Source of the DNA: an uncultured Psychrobacter sp.
Lineage (GTDB): Bacteria > Pseudomonadota > Gammaproteobacteria > Pseudomonadales > Moraxellaceae
Direction of reading: 5' to 3'
Assembly (NCBI GenBank): GCA_947501045.1
Contig: CANMUI010000005.1
Location: 186,001 to 250,000, forward strand
DNA length: 64,000 nucleotides
Shown: positions 47,597-56,403 of the stretch, piece after piece
Layout: each line of letters begins with the position of its first letter
Position numbering within the stretch: the first letter of the stretch is position 1
Program-made: the position numbers and the translations under genes
The notes under the pieces: generated by a model
The model's database searches: none
The model's input: the letters and a program-made list of their open reading frames with translations, nothing else
What the model was told of the DNA's origin: nothing

Positions 47597-48640
47597 ATGC
47601 AAGAGTCTTTTATACAAGTCTATCCAAAGCTACTGCAAACTGACGTTGCGGTAGCTGGCTTGTGGCTGGCGCACGGTGATGAGCCGCTACTACAGCAGTG
47701 GCTTGTTGACGCTCTAAGGCCACATTGGCGCGCAAAAAACTACGCCATAAAGCGCATTGAGCTGGTCTCTGTAAAAACGTGGCAAGAAGTGTTGTCTGAG
47801 CTTAACAGTCAGTCTTTATTTGATGATGCTAGCAGCTTAATTGTCACCGGCAATCATAAACCAGACAAAGGGGTAATCACTGAGCTTGAAGGCTTTGCTC
47901 AAGATGCCCAAACAGGCGCGCACAGTCATAGCTTGCTTTGGCTAACAGCCAAACAAGATCGTCGTAGTCAGAGCAGCAAGTGGTTTACTCCTTTTGCCAA
48001 ATACGGTCACGTTATCGACTGTAATCTTTATGATGAGCGTCAACGCCAACAGTTATTGCAAGTTCAAGCACAAGAGTTTGGCCTAAAGTTATCACAAGAT
48101 GCTTGGCAGTTATTGATGTCACATACTGAGCACCATCTTTTGAGCGCTTATCAAACCTTGTGGCGGCTGTCTTATCTATTTGCAGCGCAGCTAGCAAAAG
48201 GGGACGCGACGAGCGCTTCAGACAATGTCGCCTTAGATATTAACGACTTACAATCCGCTTTGGTTAGTGACGCCCAGTTTAGTGTGTTTGACTTGTCCGA
48301 TGCTATGCTCGCAGGCAACAGTAAACAAGTTGCCAAGATTATGTTCCAGCTTAAAGCCACTGATGAGCCGACTACCTTGGTGCTTTGGGCGATCAGCAAG
48401 GACATGCGACAAATCATAGGTTTAATGGACGGACAAGATCCGCAAAGTTTGGGCATTTGGCGCAGTAAACAAGGGTTGTATCAGCAAGCCTGTCGTCGTC
48501 AAACCCAAGCACAAACGGCTCGCTGGCCTGACCTTCTCTATCGCTGCGATCAGGCTATTAAAGGTCTTATTCGTCAGCCCGCTTGGGAGCTTTTGTTGCA
48601 AGCTGCTCTAGAACTATCGGGTAAACGCTTGTTTGCCTAA
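47597..48640 (+). CDS. holA: DNA polymerase III delta subunit
   Basis: Clamp-loader subunit that opens the beta clamp. 347 residues from ATG 47597, matching E. coli (343). Family segments: LLQTDVAVAGLWLAHGDEPLLQQ, SQSLFDDASSLIVTGNHKP, and the C-terminal RQPAWELLLQAALELSG. Lies after lptE, as usual. A TTG 15 bp upstream is in frame but not needed. Confidence 0.93.
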   Translation: MQESFIQVYPKLLQTDVAVAGLWLAHGDEPLLQQWLVDALRPHWRAKNYAIKRIELVSVKTWQEVLSELNSQSLFDDASSLIVTGNHKPDKGVITELEGFAQDAQTGAHSHSLLWLTAKQDRRSQSSKWFTPFAKYGHVIDCNLYDERQRQQLLQVQAQEFGLKLSQDAWQLLMSHTEHHLLSAYQTLWRLSYLFAAQLAKGDATSASDNVALDINDLQSALVSDAQFSVFDLSDAMLAGNSKQVAKIMFQLKATDEPTTLVLWAISKDMRQIIGLMDGQDPQSLGIWRSKQGLYQQACRRQTQAQTARWPDLLYRCDQAIKGLIRQPAWELLLQAALELSGKRLFA

Positions 48641-48753
48641 AAGATATTTTCATAGCCTTCTACTTAACCTTTCTTAAACTAATTAACGTTCCTTTTTAAC
48701 TATGAAGTCTTTACTATAACTAAACTTGATTTAACTGTAATTGGATTGTTGTT

Positions 48754-50085
48754 ATGCGCAAAATGACTCAGAAGTCTGCCATCAAATGGGGTATTATAGC
48801 TTTAGTAGTCTTGCTGCTTGCCGCTTTAGCCTATAATACTTTTAAACCTACTGAGGATACACCCAATTATATTACGGCAACAGCTGAGATTGGCGATATA
48901 GAAAATAACGTCATGGCATCTGGTAAAGTTAAGGCGCTAAACACTGTAGACGTTGGTGCACAGGTCTCAGGGGAAGTAACGCGCCTGTATGTGGAAGTGG
49001 GCGATGAAGTAAAAGCTGGCGATTTGATTGCGCAGATTGATCAGGTTACCCAAAAAAACAATCTAAGCAATCAGCAAGCCAGTCTTGAGCAGAGCGAAGC
49101 TGCCATTCAAAGCGCCGAAGCTGAGCTTTTGAGTCGGCGCGCCAGCTTAAAAAGTGCTGAGGCCGATCTTAACAGTCGACAATCTGAATTAAAGCAAGCA
49201 CAAGCAGATTTTGAGCGCTTGCAAGGTTTAGTGGCCATTGATGCAATCTCGCAGCAAGAGTACGATACACAAGCGACCCGTGTTGAGACTGCCAAAGCAG
49301 CGGTTGATAATGCGCGTGCCGCTATCGATACTGCCAAAGCGGCTATTATTACTACGCAAGCTAATATCAACAGCCAGCGCGCAGAATTACGCAAATCTCA
49401 GACCAATGTCAGCACTGCTCGAGAAGATCTGAGCTACACCACCATTCGCGCGCCGATGGCAGGCACCGTAGTCTCTATCACCACCGAGCAAGGGACTACT
49501 GTTAATGCCAATCAAACCGCGCCAACCATCGTTACCTTAGCCGATTTATCAACCGCACGTATCAATGCGCAAATCTCCGAAGCCGACGTCATTAACGTCG
49601 AACCCGGTATGCCGGTTTATTTTAATATTATTGGTAATCCTGACCAAAAGTACGATGCTACCTTGAAAGCCATCGAGCCTGCACCCGAGAATATTAGTGA
49701 CACCAGCTCAACCGATGCTGCTATCTACTATATCGGTTATATTGAAGTACCCAATACTGAACGCCGCTTTCGTATCGATATGACTGCGCAGGTTTATATT
49801 GTTGTTGATGAGGCAAAGAATGCTCTGCTTATCCCTTCTGCCGCCTTGCAGCCTGCCAGCGGTGCGCCAAAATCTACAGACGCAGCCAATACTGAAGCGA
49901 CAAACGGCTCTACCGCTACTGTGCGCGTTCTTAAAGACGATGGCGAAGTGGTCGAGCAAACGGTACAAGTCGGTATTAATAACCGGGTTAATGCTCAGAT
50001 TTTAAACGGTCTGTCTGAGGGCGATGAGGTGATCTTGAGTGAAGAATCAGAACAAGGACAAAGCAGAGGTAGACGCCCCTTTTAA
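48754..50085 (+). CDS. macA: MacA periplasmic adaptor
   Basis: Adaptor of the MacAB export pump. A single N-terminal membrane anchor (about residues 10-30), no lipobox; then a lipoyl half (VGAQVSGEVTRLYVEVGDEV), a long Ala/Gln/Ser-rich coiled-coil hairpin (about 100-225), a second lipoyl half (YTTIRAPMAGTVVSI) and beta-barrel domains. 443 residues; ends in a short Arg-rich tail. 65 bp before macB, clearly a two-gene operon. Confidence 0.95.
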   Translation: MRKMTQKSAIKWGIIALVVLLLAALAYNTFKPTEDTPNYITATAEIGDIENNVMASGKVKALNTVDVGAQVSGEVTRLYVEVGDEVKAGDLIAQIDQVTQKNNLSNQQASLEQSEAAIQSAEAELLSRRASLKSAEADLNSRQSELKQAQADFERLQGLVAIDAISQQEYDTQATRVETAKAAVDNARAAIDTAKAAIITTQANINSQRAELRKSQTNVSTAREDLSYTTIRAPMAGTVVSITTEQGTTVNANQTAPTIVTLADLSTARINAQISEADVINVEPGMPVYFNIIGNPDQKYDATLKAIEPAPENISDTSSTDAAIYYIGYIEVPNTERRFRIDMTAQVYIVVDEAKNALLIPSAALQPASGAPKSTDAANTEATNGSTATVRVLKDDGEVVEQTVQVGINNRVNAQILNGLSEGDEVILSEESEQGQSRGRRPF

Positions 50086-50150
50086 GCTTTAACCTTTAGG
50101 ACTTGTAACAGACTTTTGATACTAAATGTTATTGATATAGGCACGCGTAC

Positions 50151-52160
50151 ATGGACAGCAAAACCATTCCTTCCAAACCTTTGACAGATGTGCCTTTGAT
50201 GCAAGTTAAGGGCCTGATTAAAGAGTTCCCTGCTGGCGAGCAAACCATTCGCGTGCTGCATGATATCGACCTGACCATCCATCAAGGTGAGATGGTTGCC
50301 ATCATCGGTCAATCAGGCTCTGGCAAGTCAACGTTGATGAATATCTTGGGCTGCCTTGATCAAGCGACGGCTGGTGAATATAAAATATTTGGACAGCCTG
50401 TAAGTCGCCTTGATGCCGACGAGCTTGCCAAACTGCGCCGCGAGCACTTTGGGTTTATTTTTCAGCGTTATCATCTTTTAGGTGATATCAACGCGCGCGA
50501 CAATGTCTCTGTACCTGCTGTTTATGCAGGTATGGATGGACAAGCTCGTAGCGATCGTGCTGAGACTTTGCTTGGCAACTTAGGACTTAGCGACAAAGTT
50601 AACAACCGTCCTAACCAGCTATCAGGTGGTCAGCAGCAGCGCGTCTCTATTGCGCGCGCGCTGATGAATGGCGGCGACATTATTTTAGCCGATGAACCAA
50701 CGGGCGCTCTCGACAGCAAATCTGGCGAAGATGTCATGAAAATCTTGCACGATCTAAAGGCGCAAGGTCACACCATCATCATGGTTACTCATGACCCCGG
50801 TCTTGCCCAGCAAGCCGAGCGGGTGATTGAGCTCAAAGATGGCTACGTCATTGAGGACTATCAAACCGAGCATTATCAGCAAGCTCAAAGTGACGATAGA
50901 GCTAGGCCAGAAGCTATACTTGATAAGCATCGTAAGGGTAAGCTTAGCAGTTTTATTGATCGCTTATTTGAAGCCTTTAAGATGTCTTTGCTGGCTATGC
51001 GCGCGCATAAAATGCGTACGCTTTTGACCATGCTAGGTATCATTATTGGTATTGCGTCAGTCGTCTCCGTTGTCGGTTTAGGTAAAGGCTCACAAGAGCA
51101 GATATTGGCCAATATCAGCTCGCTTGGTACCAATACCATTACCGTCATCGACGGCTATCCTTGGGGCGATCCCAGACGGCGCTATAACGATGACAACCTA
51201 ACCCCGCAAGATGCGCAAGCAGTCGCTGACCAACCTTATGTCACCAGCGTCAGCCCGCAACTTGATACTAATATGAATGTGCGCTATCGCAATGTCCAAG
51301 AGGCAGCAAGCATTAGCGGGGTTGGTAAAGATTATCTCGCGGTTAGCGGTGAGACGCTCGCGCAAGGTCAAGGTTTCGATGAGCAAAGCATCTTGACGCG
51401 CACTCAAGATATCATTATTGATGATAATGCCAAACAAACCTTTTTTCCTAATAATGCTAATCCTATCGGTGAGGTGGTCTTGATTGGTAGTGTACCGGGA
51501 CGGATAATTGGTGTTCTTGAACCTAATGACAGTGGTTTTGGTGGACAAGTGGACTCACCGACACTATACATGCCCTATACTACGATGATGTCGCGTCTGG
51601 TAGGTAGTCCCACTATCGAGCGTTTTGTGGCGCTAATTGATGATAGTATTTCATCCTCTGCCGCAGAAACTGCGATATCTACGCTGATAGAGGGTCGACA
51701 CGGTGCTGATGATTTTCGTATTCGCAATTCTGACTCCATTCGGCAAACTATTGAAGCTACGACTGGCACGATGACACTACTGATATCTTCTATTGCTATT
51801 ATCTCTCTCATCGTTGGTGGCATTGGCGTCATGAACATTATGCTAGTATCTGTGACGGAGCGCACCAATGAGATTGGCGTACGAATGGCTGTTGGCGCGC
51901 GTCAAAGTGATATCATGCAGCAGTTTTTGATTGAAGCAGTATTGGTGTGTATTTTAGGCGGCCTACTTGGCATTGGGCTGGCTTTTGCTATTGGTGAATT
52001 GATTAATCGTGTTGGTGGGGATAGTTTTAAAGTCATCTATTCGCCAACCTCAATTATTGCCGCCTTTGTTTGCTCGACGCTTATCGGTATTATTTTTGGC
52101 TTTCTGCCCGCTCGTAATGCTGCCAAGCTTGATCCTGTTGAAGCACTTTCTAGAGATTAA
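50151..52160 (+). CDS. macB: MacB ABC export permease/ATPase
   Basis: Fused ABC transporter that drives export of macrolides, peptides or lipids from the periplasm through MacA and a TolC-type channel. ATPase domain 1-~235: Walker A GQSGSGKS at 53-60, signature LSGGQQQR, Walker B ILADEPTGALD, H-loop VTHD. Then a membrane helix (about 285-310), a large periplasmic domain, and three C-terminal helices with the FtsX-like VGGIGVMNIMLVSVTERT. 669 residues (E. coli 648). No outer-membrane channel gene is adjacent; the OMF at 31694 or one elsewhere could serve. Confidence 0.97.
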   Translation: MDSKTIPSKPLTDVPLMQVKGLIKEFPAGEQTIRVLHDIDLTIHQGEMVAIIGQSGSGKSTLMNILGCLDQATAGEYKIFGQPVSRLDADELAKLRREHFGFIFQRYHLLGDINARDNVSVPAVYAGMDGQARSDRAETLLGNLGLSDKVNNRPNQLSGGQQQRVSIARALMNGGDIILADEPTGALDSKSGEDVMKILHDLKAQGHTIIMVTHDPGLAQQAERVIELKDGYVIEDYQTEHYQQAQSDDRARPEAILDKHRKGKLSSFIDRLFEAFKMSLLAMRAHKMRTLLTMLGIIIGIASVVSVVGLGKGSQEQILANISSLGTNTITVIDGYPWGDPRRRYNDDNLTPQDAQAVADQPYVTSVSPQLDTNMNVRYRNVQEAASISGVGKDYLAVSGETLAQGQGFDEQSILTRTQDIIIDDNAKQTFFPNNANPIGEVVLIGSVPGRIIGVLEPNDSGFGGQVDSPTLYMPYTTMMSRLVGSPTIERFVALIDDSISSSAAETAISTLIEGRHGADDFRIRNSDSIRQTIEATTGTMTLLISSIAIISLIVGGIGVMNIMLVSVTERTNEIGVRMAVGARQSDIMQQFLIEAVLVCILGGLLGIGLAFAIGELINRVGGDSFKVIYSPTSIIAAFVCSTLIGIIFGFLPARNAAKLDPVEALSRD

Positions 52161-52407
52161 TTTGATTGCCTAAATAGTTTTCTTAGCAAAACACAATAGA
52201 AACCGTGTTATAGAATATAAATAAAGTCCAATACGAAAAATACAGTAAATTTTATCTAGAAATTGCATTTTTCTGCTACTGTAGGGTTGTAATTATCACA
52301 ATAATATATATAATGTGCTCTCACGTTTAGCGAGATGTCTTATCTGAACGTAGATAGAAGATTTTAAATAGCTTTCAAGTAAGTAATCGTTTGATAGTAA
52401 AGTTTTT

Positions 52408-52438
52408 GAAAATCCTATTTAAAGGATTTTCCTTGCGA
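52408..52438 (+). repeat. Stable-RNA hairpin repeat, copy 1
   Basis: 9-bp stem GAAAATCCT/AGGATTTTC (52408-52431) with ATTTAA loop, followed by CTTGCGA. Same element as at 52736; related to those at 52653, 52808 and 63820. Confidence 0.8.
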
Positions 52439-52442
52439 ACCT

Positions 52443-52467
52443 AAAAACGTTCTATGAACGTTTTTTT
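52443..52467 (+). other. Terminator-like hairpin just upstream of tRNA-Lys 1
   Basis: AAAAACGTTC-TAT-GAACGTTTTTTT. A T7 run ends 11 nt before the tRNA. It looks like an intrinsic terminator, but its place ahead of the gene suggests a processing site, an attenuator, or the end of an upstream transcript. Confidence 0.55.
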
Positions 52468-52478
52468 CACGGTTCTCA

Positions 52479-52554
52479 GGACCGATAGCTCAGTTGGTAG
52501 AGCAGTTGACTTTTAATCAATTGGTCCCGCGTTCGAGTCGCGGTCGGTCCACCA
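52479..52554 (+). tRNA. tRNA-Lys (anticodon UUU), copy 1
   Basis: 76 nt including encoded CCA. Acceptor stem GGACCGA with TCGGTCC; anticodon loop CTTTTAA (anticodon TTT) on a 5-bp stem GTTGA/TCAAT; D-loop AGCTCAGTTGGTAGAGC; T-loop GTTCGAGTC. The anticodon arm equals that of E. coli tRNA-Lys. Identical to copy 2. Confidence 0.98.
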
Positions 52555-52652
52555 TATTACTAGATTTATTATGTGTTTTACCCTATCCGGTATCAATATA
52601 ATAGATTAAGGATTTACAAAATTGTGAATTCTTTTAGAACTCTAAGTTTTAC

Positions 52653-52686
52653 ATAATTTCCCTTTAAGGAAATTATTCTTGCGAGA
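52653..52686 (+). repeat. Stable-RNA hairpin repeat, copy 2
   Basis: 9-bp stem ATAATTTCC/GGAAATTAT (52653-52676) with CTTTAA loop, followed by TCTTGCGAGA. Stem bases differ from copy 1 on both sides in a compensating way while the loop core TTTAA and TTGCG stay. Confidence 0.7.
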
Positions 52687-52735
52687 CTAAAATTGCAGCA
52701 TTATTTATAAAGTTGCGTTTAGATGCAAGGTTTTT

Positions 52736-52766
52736 GAAAATCCTATTTAAAGGATTTTCCTTGCGA
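52736..52766 (+). repeat. Stable-RNA hairpin repeat, copy 3
   Basis: Stem and loop identical to copy 1 (GAAAATCCT-ATTTAA-AGGATTTTC, 52736-52759), followed by CTTGCGA. Confidence 0.8.
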
Positions 52767-52807
52767 AGATCTTAGTTGATAAGTTTAGGTTGTACGCAAA
52801 GTTTTTA

Positions 52808-52838
52808 GAAAATCCCCTTTAAGGGATTTTCTCTTGCA
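52808..52838 (+). repeat. Stable-RNA hairpin repeat, copy 4
   Basis: 9-bp stem GAAAATCCC/GGGATTTTC (52808-52831) with CTTTAA loop, followed by TCTTGCA. One stem pair changed from T-A to C-G relative to copy 1. Confidence 0.75.
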
Positions 52839-52844
52839 GAGCTA

Positions 52845-52863
52845 AAAAAGCAGTGCTTTTTTT
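52845..52863 (+). other. Terminator-like hairpin just upstream of tRNA-Lys 2
   Basis: AAAAAAGC-AGT-GCTTTTTTT with the T-run ending about 12 nt before the tRNA, parallel in position to the hairpin before copy 1 but different in sequence. Confidence 0.5.
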
Positions 52864-52875
52864 ATACGCTCTTCA

Positions 52876-52951
52876 GGACCGATAGCTCAGTTGGTAGAGC
52901 AGTTGACTTTTAATCAATTGGTCCCGCGTTCGAGTCGCGGTCGGTCCACCA
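52876..52951 (+). tRNA. tRNA-Lys (anticodon UUU), copy 2
   Basis: 76 nt, identical over its length to the copy at 52479-52554, including CCA. A strong terminator follows at 52963. Confidence 0.98.
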
Positions 52952-52962
52952 TATATTAGATA

Positions 52963-52996
52963 AGCCCCACTACTTTATTGGTAGTGGGGCTTTTTC
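52963..52996 (+). terminator. Terminator of the tRNA-Lys unit
   Basis: Perfect 11-bp stem AGCCCCACTAC/GTAGTGGGGCT with a 7-nt loop (52963-52991) and T5. Confidence 0.93.
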
Positions 52997-53051
52997 TTGT
53001 TCAGTTATATCAAGTCATCGTTTATAGGCAACTATAGCATCTTAAATAAAC

Positions 53052-53831
53052 TTAGTGGCGCTTACGGAAACTAAAATCATTACTGTGCCCCCATAGCAGC
53101 TTATGTTTGATAGTATCTTTTACCGTACGCGGCTGTTTGGGCGCTTGAGAAATCAGTTTATCAAAAGTTTCAGCATCGATGGCTAACTCATATCCATGCG
53201 CCATCATGACTTTAGAGGGCTTCAAATCTTTAATTCTTTGCAAAGATTTTATATATACCTTAGGATCATAGATAGGAAACGGCGCGACAAATTTGTGCTT
53301 AAGCTTAATAATTAGGTCAGCCGTATAAACTTGACGACTAGGTCTATGAAATAAGGACAAATCTCGATCGGTATGCCCAGGCGTTTCTAATACCTGCCAG
53401 TCCTCAAACCCTGGAATATTATCACCATCTTGAACCGTAACATCAGGATACAGATACGCTGGATACCATAGGTTTTTAATCGAAAGACCTTTACGCCGAG
53501 CTACATAGTGCGCAAGGCTGATATCTATCAAATGCATCAATTGCCCTCCTACGCCACTATACCATTGTCGTTGTTTATGAGCAGCTACAATCTGGCAGCC
53601 CGTTACTTCTTTAAGCTTCACTGCCCCGCCTGCGTGATCTGGATGCATATGAGTGACCATAACTACCTTTAGGTCATTAAGTGGACGACGAAGTGTCTGT
53701 TCAATATAATTAGTCACTAATGGCACATCAGGACGACAGCAGCCATCAAGCAGCAATAGTTTATCTGGGTATACAGCTAGATAGATGCTTTGAATATAAC
53801 CCTCTAAATGTACAATTTCACATAAACTCAT
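53052..53831 (-). CDS. MBL-fold metallo-hydrolase
   Basis: Metallo-beta-lactamase-fold hydrolase, 259 residues. The metal motif HMHPDH lies at residues 61-66, with further ligands likely in ETPGHTDRD (about 150) and MMAHGYE near the C-terminus. No signal peptide, so cytoplasmic. Resembles the YflN/GloB-like group; glyoxalase II, lactonase or other hydrolase activity cannot be told apart. Own unit on the minus strand, downstream of katE by about 230 bp. Confidence 0.9.
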   Translation of the reverse strand: MSLCEIVHLEGYIQSIYLAVYPDKLLLLDGCCRPDVPLVTNYIEQTLRRPLNDLKVVMVTHMHPDHAGGAVKLKEVTGCQIVAAHKQRQWYSGVGGQLMHLIDISLAHYVARRKGLSIKNLWYPAYLYPDVTVQDGDNIPGFEDWQVLETPGHTDRDLSLFHRPSRQVYTADLIIKLKHKFVAPFPIYDPKVYIKSLQRIKDLKPSKVMMAHGYELAIDAETFDKLISQAPKQPRTVKDTIKHKLLWGHSNDFSFRKRH

Positions 53832-53996
53832 CGATCTTCCCTGACTAAAGAAAAATTACTAAGCTCTAATATTTCATTAATCTGAGCTTGGTTTTCTTTA
53901 TTATATCGTTGATACTTTATAACTAAGTTATTTTCAGTGAACGCTTGTGACTATATATTTTTTGACTATATATTTTCCGATCATACACACAAAGAA

Positions 53997-54020
53997 AAAC
54001 CCAGTGCTAAGACTGAGTTT
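53997..54020 (-). terminator. Terminator of katE
   Basis: 9-bp stem with one G-T pair (53997-54005 with 54012-54020) and a T-run on the minus strand. A 13-bp direct repeat GACTATATATTTT (53949 and 53964) lies just beyond. Confidence 0.75.
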
Positions 54021-54060
54021 TAAATAAAGTTAATAAGTATTTTTTGTCAATTGATATTAA

Positions 54061-56151
54061 TTAAGCCAAGTCACGAACCTTTGGCTCACGCTCCCATAGA
54101 CGTGATTTAGCATTTTCAATAAAGCTATCCATCTCATCAAGCGGGGTTACAAAGCTATCTTTTTCAACAGGCAGCTTACTTAAGATAAACTCATCTGTCG
54201 CTGGGCAATAACCAATAGCTTTACAATGTACATAGGCATCGGTAAACCAGTCCAAGGTTGAGCTATCTTGAGCAAGTTTTTTAGCTTGATCAGGCATAAT
54301 GATACTAACTACCGCATCAAAGAAGACTGACGGAGCACCAGCAACACGCTCATCAGCTTGCACGCGCGTACCATCGTCTAATTCTACTTCTTTGGTAGGA
54401 GCGACGAGTTTTACCATACCGCCCTGACCATTTACAGCATCTTCAAACTTTTTGACCTGTTCATGACTTGAACCCTCAGCTACTAAGATACCAATCAAAC
54501 GACCCTGTAAAGATTTAGGTGTACGTCCAATCGTTTGCAGTGGCTCTGAGGTTGCCATATCCAATACTGGCGCCGCAGGCTCCGCCGCTTCTGGCAGTTT
54601 CATACCCAACGCTTTCGCCACACGATTAGCTAAATCTTCATCGATATTGATCAGATGGCTAAGCATACGAGTACGTACGTGCGGCGTGTCTACCTTACCA
54701 AGCTCAAAAGCATAAGCAGAAGCAATATGCGCCTGTTCAGCTGGTGTCTGGCTATGATAGAACATACGTGGCTGACTATAATGATCAGCAAAGCTTTCGG
54801 CACGTACGCGTCCTTTAACGCCATCATCTAGCTTCTCATGGAACGACTCAAAACCTTTTTTAGGATTCTCGCGTGGACGATCTAGATCTAGACTTTGTGG
54901 CTCATAGAGCACGCGAGTTTTAGGTACTTGCATTTGCATATGGCCATCTTGCTGATTATTGGCAAACGGACATTTCGGTGCATTGATTGGAATTTGCACA
55001 AAGTTCGGTGAACCTAAGCGAATCAGTTGCGTGTCTAGATAACTAAACAGGCGACCTTGCAATAGTGGATCATTACTAAAATCGATTCCTGGTGGTACAT
55101 GCGACGGACAGAAGGCGACTTGCTCCGTTTCAGCAAAGAAGTTATCTGGATTGCGGTTTAGTACCATTTTACCGATGATTTTTACAGGTACCATTTCTTC
55201 TGGAATCAGCTTAGTGGCATCTAAATGATCAAATGGAAACTCATTAGCTTCTTCTTCAGTAAAGAGCTGAACCCCTAGTTCCCATTCAAAATACATCTTA
55301 TTATCGATGGCCTCAAACATATCACGGCGGTTGTAGTCAGGATCAGCACCAGAGATTTTGACTGCCTCATCCCAAATGAGTGATTGCACGCCTGCTACTG
55401 GCTTCCAGTGATAACGGAAAAAAGTACTCTTACCTTCTTTATTTAATAGGCGATAACTATGAATACCAAAGCCTTCCATCATACTAAAGCTACGCGGCAA
55501 GGCACGATCACTCATGAGCCAAATGACATTGTGCATAGTCTCAGGACTTAGTGAGACAAAATCCCAGAAGGTATCATGCGCAGAAGCCGCTTGCGGAAAA
55601 CCGCGATCAGGCTCAGGCTTGACCGCATGAATCAAATCTGGAAACTTGATGGCATCTTGAATAAAGAAGATGGGCATGTTGTTGCCAACCAAGTCCCAGT
55701 TACCCTCTTCAGTATACATCTTCACTGAGAATCCGCGAACATCACGCGGCGTATCTTTTGAGCCCTTATTACCGGCAACCGTAGAAAAACGCGTAAATAG
55801 TGGCGTCTGTTTGCCAGTTTCAGTCAAAATCTTTGCTGTAGTATATTCTTCTAATGATTCAGTCAACTCAAAATAACCATGCGCAGCACTACCACGAGCA
55901 TGAACCACACGCTCAGGGATACGCTCATGATCAAAATGGTTGATTTTCTCGCGCATTACGAAGTCTTCTAGTAATGTTGGACCACGGCTACCTGCTTTTA
56001 ATGAGTTTTGATTATCTGCGATAACCACACCTTGTTGTGTCGTCAAAGATTTATCATTGTCACCTGCACGCTGGTGCGTCTCGCCACCATTGCCACGTTC
56101 AGTGTTCATATCTTTTGCGGGGTCAGTATGATCAATATTTGTTTTCATCAT
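54061..56151 (-). CDS. katE: Large-subunit catalase (HPII type)
   Basis: Haem catalase, 2 H2O2 to 2 H2O and O2. 696 residues: a long-form clade 2 catalase with core (about 50-540) and a C-terminal flavodoxin/DJ-1-like domain (about 550-690). Distal His in ERVVHARGSAAHG, Asn in VGNNMPIFFIQDAIKFPD, proximal Tyr in RLFSYLDTQLIRLG. No export signal. Usually made in stationary phase or under peroxide stress; no operator can be named here. About 240 bp of upstream DNA separates it from the divergent hydrolase gene. Confidence 0.97.
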   Translation of the reverse strand: MMKTNIDHTDPAKDMNTERGNGGETHQRAGDNDKSLTTQQGVVIADNQNSLKAGSRGPTLLEDFVMREKINHFDHERIPERVVHARGSAAHGYFELTESLEEYTTAKILTETGKQTPLFTRFSTVAGNKGSKDTPRDVRGFSVKMYTEEGNWDLVGNNMPIFFIQDAIKFPDLIHAVKPEPDRGFPQAASAHDTFWDFVSLSPETMHNVIWLMSDRALPRSFSMMEGFGIHSYRLLNKEGKSTFFRYHWKPVAGVQSLIWDEAVKISGADPDYNRRDMFEAIDNKMYFEWELGVQLFTEEEANEFPFDHLDATKLIPEEMVPVKIIGKMVLNRNPDNFFAETEQVAFCPSHVPPGIDFSNDPLLQGRLFSYLDTQLIRLGSPNFVQIPINAPKCPFANNQQDGHMQMQVPKTRVLYEPQSLDLDRPRENPKKGFESFHEKLDDGVKGRVRAESFADHYSQPRMFYHSQTPAEQAHIASAYAFELGKVDTPHVRTRMLSHLINIDEDLANRVAKALGMKLPEAAEPAAPVLDMATSEPLQTIGRTPKSLQGRLIGILVAEGSSHEQVKKFEDAVNGQGGMVKLVAPTKEVELDDGTRVQADERVAGAPSVFFDAVVSIIMPDQAKKLAQDSSTLDWFTDAYVHCKAIGYCPATDEFILSKLPVEKDSFVTPLDEMDSFIENAKSRLWEREPKVRDLA

Positions 56152-56403
56152 GCATCCTAGCTAGTAAATTAAAATGTGCTCCAAAAAGAGCTACCAGTAA
56201 TATTACCTAAAAAAACAGCTATGTACATGATTAACCTTGTTGATATTTAGTTAAAGATTGCACCCAAAAAAGAGTATTTCATAGTTTTTCTGGTGCATGA
56301 TACTATTGAAGAGAAATTTGCATAAGCGGTACTACTTTTAAATGCTACTTTTGAGTATTTATTACTCTAAAAGCTAAATTTTACTTAATCTATGAGGTCA
56401 TAT

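Larger units (their letters stand above)
52161..52478. other. Intergenic region between macB and first tRNA-Lys
   Basis: 318 bp, AT-rich. It holds hairpin repeat copy 1 (52408-52438) and the T-tailed hairpin at 52443-52467 immediately before the tRNA. I see no good macB terminator and no convincing tRNA promoter; the latter must lie here. Confidence 0.55.
52555..52875. other. Spacer between two tRNA-Lys genes, filled with hairpin repeats
   Basis: 321 bp without coding potential. Three hairpin repeat copies (52653, 52736, 52808), each followed by TTGCG or TTGCA and often by a C/GCTAAAA-type sequence, then a T-tailed hairpin at 52845-52863 directly before the second tRNA. Confidence 0.7.

Noticed and set aside
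52401..52840. CRISPR array at the repeated hairpins
   Set aside because: Only four copies, irregular spacing, varied stems, tRNA genes between them and no cas genes.
52479..52951. Integration (att) site of a mobile element at the duplicated tRNA-Lys
   Set aside because: The duplication covers a full tRNA including its 5' half, the 321-bp interval carries no integrase, and no further tRNA 3' fragment is seen to the right.
53949..53976. 13-bp direct repeat GACTATATATTTT as an insertion footprint
   Set aside because: Adjacent tandem copies in AT-rich DNA with nothing between them; replication slippage is simpler.
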